64,000 nucleotides of DNA. Origin: Antitrichia curtipendula (taxonomy: Eukaryota > Streptophyta > Bryopsida > Hypnales > Leucodontaceae). The position numbers and the translations under genes were made by a program. Below are positions 58,192 to 64,000 of this stretch, in pieces; within the stretch, counting starts at the first letter, position 1, and every line of letters starts with the position of its first letter. The DNA is taken from the NCBI GenBank assembly GCA_951230915.1, contig OX579635.1:32054001-32118000 (forward strand), written 5' to 3'. The notes under the pieces were generated by a model. It ran no database searches, was not told where the DNA came from, and saw nothing but the letters and a program-made list of their open reading frames with translations.

Positions 58192-59119
58192 CCCCTAGAA
58201 GTTTTTGACTATGTTTTCACCAAAATTGCTCCCAAACTACCATTTCTAATACAAGTACCAAAATTTAGGAAAAATACATTTTTGGACAAATGTAATTGTT
58301 AGATCTTGTAGTATGTTGGTTTGAGAAGATGTGGAAAAAAATTCCACTATATGGATTGCAAGATATTAGTGTTTGAAGTTACAAAATCATTTTTTTGCCC
58401 CTGCAAAAAAAAGGGCACTTCACAAGATCAGACCTTTATCAAGAAATTTCCAAAATGGTTGTAACTCTTTGAATTCATTCTTCAAGGCAAGTTGGGTACA
58501 TGCTTGAAAAATTTTAGATCATTTGAAATTGTACAACATATATGAAAAAAATAGTAAGTAGAAAGAAGTAGAGAATGATTCAAAATACTAAATTATTAAC
58601 CATTTATTTATGGAATTGAAAGATGCCAATCCCAGTGGTCGTAATGTTGTAATAAACAATGTAAACCTAATATTTTTATATGTTTTCAAAAATATTGAAA
58701 AATTGAGTAAAATAAAGGACTTCAAAGTTTATTTTAGAGTTGAGATTTCATAACTACTTGTAAACTACCAACAATTAAAATCCTTATAACTTTTATTTCA
58801 TTAATAAAAAAAGGAATTATTTAAAGTTTCCTACGAGTATAGAAATCCAAAAAATCCATAAAATCAATTTTAAATTTTTATTTTTCAAAAAAGTGATTCT
58901 TAAAGAATTTTTTTTTACTGCCTGGATTGCCTACCAAGCAATGAAAACTACATATCATTCAATAACTTTTTGACAATGTAGTCAAAAATTCTGAAAATTG
59001 TTGGGCCTTAAAGTTTCTCCTTAGAAAAATGTTGAGTTGAAATTTCAAAGAAAAAAAAAAAAATTCCATCTGCCAAAAATTGCTATGTTGCCAAAAAACG
59101 CACTTTGGTCCTTTAGGGG
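58192..59119. mobile_element. TTAA-flanked MITE, copy G (928 bp)
   Basis: TTAA at 58188-58191 and 59120-59123. The left type-1 end is CCCCTAGAAGTTTTTGACTA, the right type-2 end ACTTTGGTCCTTTAGGGG. Same end order as copies D and E. It lies inside the CACTA element. Confidence 0.9.
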
Positions 59120-59147
59120 TTAAGAGCGACTAAGAAACGACTAGCTT

Positions 59148-59307
59148 CACTACTAGGGAATTCAGTTCTTTTTGTTGATTTGGTTGCATTCATTTAGCTC
59201 ACTTTTTTATTGATTTCTATCCAAATCAACAAATTACTCTCCAAATCAATAGAAAAGTGAATCAAATCTATGCAATTAAATCAATAGAAAAGGTGAATAT
59301 TCTAGTA
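59148..59307. mobile_element. Mini CACTA-like MITE nested in the larger CACTA element
   Basis: The left end CACTACTAGGGAATTCAG and the complement of the right end TACTAGAATATTCACC, with inverted TTGTTGATTTGG/CAAATCAAC and TATTGATTTAATTG words inside. The flanks CTT and CTA differ by one base, so the boundaries are less sure. Confidence 0.6.
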
Positions 59308-59941
59308 CTATAGAAATGACTAAAAAACAACTAGTGTACAACTAAAAAGCGACTAGGAAACAACTATGGTCATTTTACAATTGCAATCTTTTTGTAGTTG
59401 TTTCCTAGTTGTTTTTTGCAACTATAAATTGATTACTTTGCGATTAAACCAATGTATCAATGCTATAAAACACGACATAAAACAATTTCGTTAGATTTGA
59501 TGCTAATAGAGAGGATTACAATCGCACAATAGTTGTATAAGACACTAGTTGCATAGTAGCCGGTTGTGCCAGACACGTTTTTCTTCTAGTGAGTTGTTCA
59601 CAAAACAAGAAGCTCCATAACTTTCACATTACTAATCCAAATGGAATGAATCAAAGCTTTCCATGTAGACAAAAATATAATCTACAAGAAAAAAAATTAT
59701 TTAAAAAAATTATTTTTATTTCAAGTTTTTGCAGAATTTTTTTATTACTTAGATTTTCTTGTTTTGAAGTTATTGTAGCATAACTTTTTCTTTCAAGCAC
59801 CAATTGAAATAAAAACTAGAAAGGTAGTATGTTATTCTATTGTATGAAAAAATTTCAAAAAATCATGAAAAAATTTCAACCTTAGGAGCCTAGCCAAATT
59901 TATTTTGTCCCCCATAGGGATAATGGGATTGTAGGGGTTAT

Positions 59942-60950
59942 AAATGAAAGATATACTATCTATAATATATCACCCATTCCTAGATAGAGAAAAAAAATTT
60001 AAATAGAGAAAAATTAAGAAATTACCTCTCCGCATCTAGTATGACATACAAAGTCATTTGGATCTATAATTTTTTTAAATGGAGTTCAAATACTCTTGAG
60101 CTAAAATTATGACTTATAGTTATTTTTCTATTAGTTTCATTACCACTTAGAATCATGTAATAATGGTCATTAAGAAACAAGATATGAATTTTCCAACTCT
60201 AGAATGTAAGAAAAATCAACATGACTTTGACCATTTATAAATCCATAAATTTCTTTAATTATTGTGGTTATTTTTCTTAAGTGTTTCTAAGCATTTGGAG
60301 CAAAATAAAGAAGTGAATTCTTGCCATTCAAAAGCAAGAATTTAATTTTAGATAAAGAAACTATAACTTTAATATTAATTTATTTTTTATGATCTACTTT
60401 TGAATTGACAAAAAATTCAATCATTAACTCAATTGAACAAAATGATATTTTTGGCGTCCCTTCAATGTAAACTACCAATACTCTAATGTAATGGAGGAAC
60501 CACACAAAGAATTAATTGTAAGTTGAGTTTGGGCTGATTTTTCTGATTGGAGTTGAGAGTATTTTCAACAAGAAAAGTGGGTTATGAAAGAGGCTTGGTT
60601 GAATTGGGGTTAGATTTTCAGCCCACATTTGAGAATGTTTAAACGATGAGTGCACCGTTGAACAAAGTGTTGTAAAATTTCATCCCAAAGAAGTTTGCAA
60701 TATGAAAATGAGTTTGCTCACACAAAGGTATATCAATATTCATACCAAAAGTGAAGAAAATGCATTATAAATTTTAGCTTCAAGTGGTTAAAGAAAGTTT
60801 AAAATATAGACCATATTAACCTTATAAAGAGGTTGTGAACCTCAAAGGTCCAATAGATGACTTCTGTTACTATAGAAACAAATAATGCACCTATTAGTCC
60901 AACAATTGGAGTATTTTGGTGACTTACCTTTAGTTGTTTATGGGAGGCTA
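59942..60950. other. AT-rich spacer without a recognisable gene
   Basis: No ORF or repeat end supported. Confidence 0.5.
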
Positions 60951-61345
60951 TGTCCTTCCAAGGATAAAAAAATATTCCTCTCAAGATTAAGATTTAATTC
61001 ACACAAAGAAAGGAGTTACCCTAAAGGGGTGAAGAAGGATTAAGGTAAACTACTCCATTATGGACAGAATGGAAGCAATCCATTGTGGGCTAAATTATAA
61101 TAGTGGTTTACATTTTAGAACTTGAATGTACACTATTATTACAATGTTGTCCACAATGGGGTTTGCTCCCATTTTGTCCATAATGGAGTAGTTTACCTTA
61201 GAAGATCCCATCCTATATAAATGAAAGGAAATGTCCTTACAAGACAAAAAAATATTGCTTTCAAGATTAAGATTTAGTTCACACAAAAAAAGGATTAATC
61301 CTAAAGGGATGAAGAAGGATTAGAAGATCCATCCTATATGAATGA
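60951..61345. repeat. Segmental tandem duplication (~115 bp unit), first copy holding a MITE
   Basis: Copy 1 (60951-61042 plus 61201-61229) and copy 2 (61230-61345) share TGTCCTT-CAAG, TCAAGATTAAGATTTA-TTC, GATGAAGAAGGATTA-type and GAAGATCC...ATCCTATAT words in the same order. Only copy 1 carries the inverted-repeat insertion. Confidence 0.85.
61043..61198. mobile_element. 156-bp mariner-like MITE with TA TSD and preserved empty site
   Basis: Inverted ends AGGTAAACTACTCCATTATG (left) and its complement (right). TA at 61041-61042 and 61199-61200. The duplicate at 61311-61328 reads GAAGGATTAGAAGATCC without the insert, which fixes the boundaries and the 2-bp duplication. Confidence 0.9.
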
Positions 61346-62314
61346 AGAATTTTACATTTATTTTTCAAAGATGAAATCCCATGTCTTTTGAAAGTGCTAA
61401 AATTTTCAAACTCTTTTTGTGAAAATTTTGTGAAAATTTGAAAATATCATGAATTATTTTTTTTTAAAGTGAAAAAATTTAATATCAAATAAAAAATATG
61501 CTAAAAAAAAGTCTAATTTTTTTAGCATAGAAATATTTTTTAGTGTCGAACGTCATGGTTATCATGTCATTCTAAAATTAGAAAATCAATAAACCACGGT
61601 TATAGGCCCAAAGTTCAAATTACAACAAAACATTGAATTTTAAGATTTTATCAAATTTTCTAATTGGAGTATAAACTAAGCTTGATAAACTTCATTTTTG
61701 TAGTTGGCCTCAAACTTAAGAATCTTCATTTTTATGGCTAAAATTCACATAGCAACTAAAGAGCAAGAATTGGCTAAAATACACATTTTTATGGCTAAAA
61801 TACACAGGATGATCCCAAGATTGAGCATTTTTTTTTAGAAAAGTCAATAACACCATAATGAGGGAATATGCAATACTATTCACTGAATGCATTCAGGTAA
61901 CTCCCCTTCAAAATTGGATGGAAAAATTTGAGAAACTCAAGAATTGGAATTTGAAAGAGGGAGTTGAAAGAGAAAGTCGAAGGCACCACATAAGCCACAA
62001 AGCATTTCATCTTTTCTGATAATTAGAAGAACCTGGGTTCATAACAAAACTGCACTATAGGTAATAAAATCTATTGGGACCACAAGATTCTGAGCACACC
62101 TTTAGGCTAACTAATAAATAGAGTAAAAAATCCAAGGCATCAAATCAATCATGCACAAAAAATGTTGGCAAAACAAAAGAATAAATAGAGAAGCTGAGGG
62201 GCAGGCAGAGGATGCTCAAAATGAACACATCAAATTGCTCACAATAGAAATACAACAAATGGTATACAGCTAGCAGTTGAATGGAAGATGGAATCTAATT
62301 TAGTTGCAAAGAGA
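61346..62314. other. AT-rich spacer and 3' UTR side of the ubinuclein gene
   Basis: No gene recognised. The last few hundred bases before 62315 are probably the 3' UTR of the minus-strand gene; no clear polyadenylation signal was pinned down. Confidence 0.5.
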
Positions 62315-63930
62315 TTATCTGGCGGGATCCAAGTGGTGACCCTTCACAGAGGCTCTCACCAGTCCTTCGTCCACAAGCACGTCATGCTCCTTCATTGCTT
62401 TCCGGGGCACGTTATCTTCTTTGGAGCCACCAAGACTTGCTCCAAATAGAAGAGGCGCAGGCGCAGGCGCAGCAGCAGCAAAGTCGCCTTCCGAGCCTGA
62501 TTTCACCTTCTTCCTCTTCTTCTTAATGAGAGAATTCTTTTCATACACCAGATGATGTTCCCGCATCTCATCCATTGATGACCTCTCATCGTTGCTAGTT
62601 TTGGAGGTACTCTTCACAAGACCTCCAACATGTTGTTTATGCTTCTGCATCTTCTCACTGGGCCGCCATCCTTGTTGTGAGGCTCGAAGAAAAGCAGTTT
62701 CATCCTCAGGGGTACTATCATCACTCCGCTTTGGTATAAACTCTTCATGATTGTGACTTGGAGTGTATTTCAGCAACCTCCCAACAGAGCCGTCCTTGAA
62801 GTCTTCATCGGCTCTCAGCGTGTCAGAAGATCCCGCTTTCCTTTTCCTTGGCTCCTGCACACTCCGACTTTAGGCTCCTGTCTACTGCCAAAGTTGCTCA
62901 ATTAACAAAATGGTGTTGACATGCCAACAAGATCAATGTCAGACATCGTGTTTTGATGTCTTGTTTTCCAGTCCACTTCTTGTGATGGTGAGAGCATGCT
63001 AACAAGATCAAAATTCAGTGCACGAACTGGCAGCGAGTATAGCGACATCTTGATAATGAGAGCGAGAAACAATAAAGATACACAAAAAAGATGATGAAGT
63101 ATTACTTTGTTCAACTTGCTGAGACGCTTCTTTCGCTCTTTTGCTCGAAAAACTGCAGCTTTGATGCCATTGTTATCCATCCAACCTTCTGGCCACAGCT
63201 CTGCCAACTGCAGAACACAAATACAAAATTGAGAGGATCATTTCATTACATTGACAGATCACGTAATAAAGATGCACCTATTGGAAAAAATATTAAAATA
63301 TTGCATCAAAATTATCTCCTCACCTCAACATAAAGTTTTCGAATTTGCGGTCCTTTGTGCTCGTCCATTCCCTGTAACACCAATTTAAACGCATGCACGA
63401 TCAAGCTCCAAACAAGCCACAGCACAGACCCCTACCATATGACAGATAGCAGAATTCCATCTATTAAATATGCAGCAAAATTCTCACTGCGCCACATGCC
63501 AAGGCATTTCAAAATAACTACACGTACTCACTAGAGATATGAGAAAAAGCAACCGTAACATGAGTCCAATCGGAACGGTACTAACAATTCCTGCCACAAC
63601 TATCTTTATAAAAGAAAAACTTCACTCACAAGATAAGTCTGCAACTTTCGCAGATAAATGAATAAGAGAAAGCAAAATGCTGGGCGCAAGACGCAGGTAC
63701 TAATAAAAGTTTTCCTTGTGTCAATTATAACTACAAAGGAAGAAGATGAAGACCTCCAAATACTGCTCGTAAAGATTGCAAAGAAGATCCTCGATAGCAT
63801 GGTCCCACTTGTACTTTTCCACGGATGTGCTTGCTTTCTTCGATACTCCTGTTTGGAAGTCATCTGAGGAGCCTTCTCGTGCCTCAACACCCTGAACCAG
63901 GTTTTGTGAGTTCCTACGGCTCTCCAGTTC
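62315..63930 (-). CDS. Ubinuclein (UBN1/UBN2-like) histone chaperone subunit, 3' exons
   Basis: Four exons join in phase zero: 63930-63754 (acceptor TTTTAG, donor GTCTTC), 63371-63324 (acceptor CCCTG complement CAG, donor GTGAGG), 63207-63106 (acceptor CTGCAG, donor GTAATA) and 62854-62315 (acceptor GTGCAG, stop TAA). Together they give the ubinuclein middle domain: KYKWDHAIEDLLCNLYEQYL, GMDEHKGPQIRKLYVE, LAELWPEGWMDNNGIKAAVF, RAKERKKRLSKLNK. Plant UBN proteins are subunits of the HIRA complex, which deposits histone H3.3 outside S phase in the nucleus. The last exon adds about 180 residues, with EPRKRKAG and KKKRKKVK nuclear-signal-like runs and an Ala/Pro stretch; this tail seems short for the family. 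No stops or frameshifts, so a live host gene. Upstream exons, including the start, lie beyond 64000. Confidence 0.9.
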
Positions 63931-64000
63931 CTAAAACGTGAGCAATTAGCAAACAATTTTATTAAGAGCTGCTCTGTAGAATCGCTTATACGAATGTCAT

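Larger units (their letters stand above)
57460..59591. mobile_element. CACTA-type non-autonomous element, TSD AGT
   Basis: The left end CACTAGAAGAAAATGAGGG and the complement of the right end CACTAGAAGAAAAACGTGTC. AGT at 57457-57459 and 59592-59594. Subterminal AACTAG/CTAGTT and GAAACAACTAG words repeat at both ends. It contains a TTAA MITE (58192-59119) and a mini CACTA-like MITE (59148-59307). No transposase. Confidence 0.9.
56930..59937. mobile_element. F-type TTAA MITE split by a CACTA element
   Basis: The left end TTCCTAAAGTCCTAGGAC is preceded by TTAA (56926-56929). The right end GGATTGTAGGGG is followed by TTAT (59938-59941). In reverse orientation to copy F, both halves align with it: GAAGATGCTATAGT before the insertion continues after it with TGTTCACAAAACAAGAAGCT, matching the complement of F (GAAGATGCTCTAAGTGCCCG followed by AAAAACAAGCTTG). 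Without the insertion it is about 0.87 kb. Confidence 0.85.

Overview
The window is nuclear DNA of a plant or close streptophyte relative. It is visibly AT-rich and gene-poor, and most of it is transposons inserted into one another. Pointers to a plant are the Copia primer-binding site complementary to initiator-Met tRNA, CACTA and Stowaway-type termini, a Myb/SANT plus DDE pair of PIF/Harbinger type, and a plant-type ubinuclein gene. I cannot resolve the species. A 200-N scaffold gap lies at 30630-30829. No bacterial-style operons, rRNA or functional tRNA genes were seen.

Layout. 1-4670: decayed Ty1/Copia pol and a probable short 3' LTR, split by a CACTA-type non-autonomous element with an exact TCT duplication. 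4988-17345: CACTA-like, fold-back and TTAA-flanked MITEs, and a long-TIR hAT-like element (14067-15617), with no genes. 17350-21876: a TTAA-flanked MITE carrying a truncated minus-strand Ty3/Gypsy protease-RT-integrase piece between two 117-bp direct repeats. 21.9-30.6 kb: further MITEs, pyrimidine-rich degenerate repeats and small tandem repeats.

30.8-46 kb is the most unusual part. Three large minus-strand genes face the same way: a roughly 1,100-codon gene with a shared N-terminal domain, coiled coil and RING-H2 finger (45458-39475); a BED/DUF659/hATC hAT-type transposase with a long acidic, serine-rich tail (38388-35072); and an intact 494-codon protein-kinase-like gene (34711-33227). Each is preceded within 0.04-0.6 kb by a strikingly GC-rich array of CGGACGG/CCGTCCG words. 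The same words fill a small hAT MITE (46715-47001), and the array beside the RING gene ends in the complement of CAGGGTTG, the start of that MITE. I infer a multi-gene mobile element, or a family amplified with hAT-type ends. A CACTA element (40278-42845, GTT duplication) sits inside the RING gene; removing it with one GTT copy leaves the reading frame continuous. A gap-truncated plus-strand gene (30830-31654) shares a motif with the RING gene's N-terminal domain.

47.3-53.7 kb: a spliced Myb/SANT gene broken only by nonsense codons, a 5' LTR with primer-binding site and gag start of another Copia-type element, and a nearly intact PIF/Harbinger transposase (one in-frame stop, DDE retained). 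55.5-62 kb: a Stowaway MITE, a three-level nest (TTAA element, CACTA element, TTAA element) and a mariner-like MITE with its empty site preserved in an adjacent duplicate. 62315-63930: the last four recognisable exons of a ubinuclein (HIRA-complex histone chaperone subunit) gene, the one clear conserved host gene, running off the right edge.

Decay follows a pattern. Several long ORFs are interrupted by single in-frame stops explicable by C-to-T or G-to-A transitions, as expected for methylated, silenced repeats.
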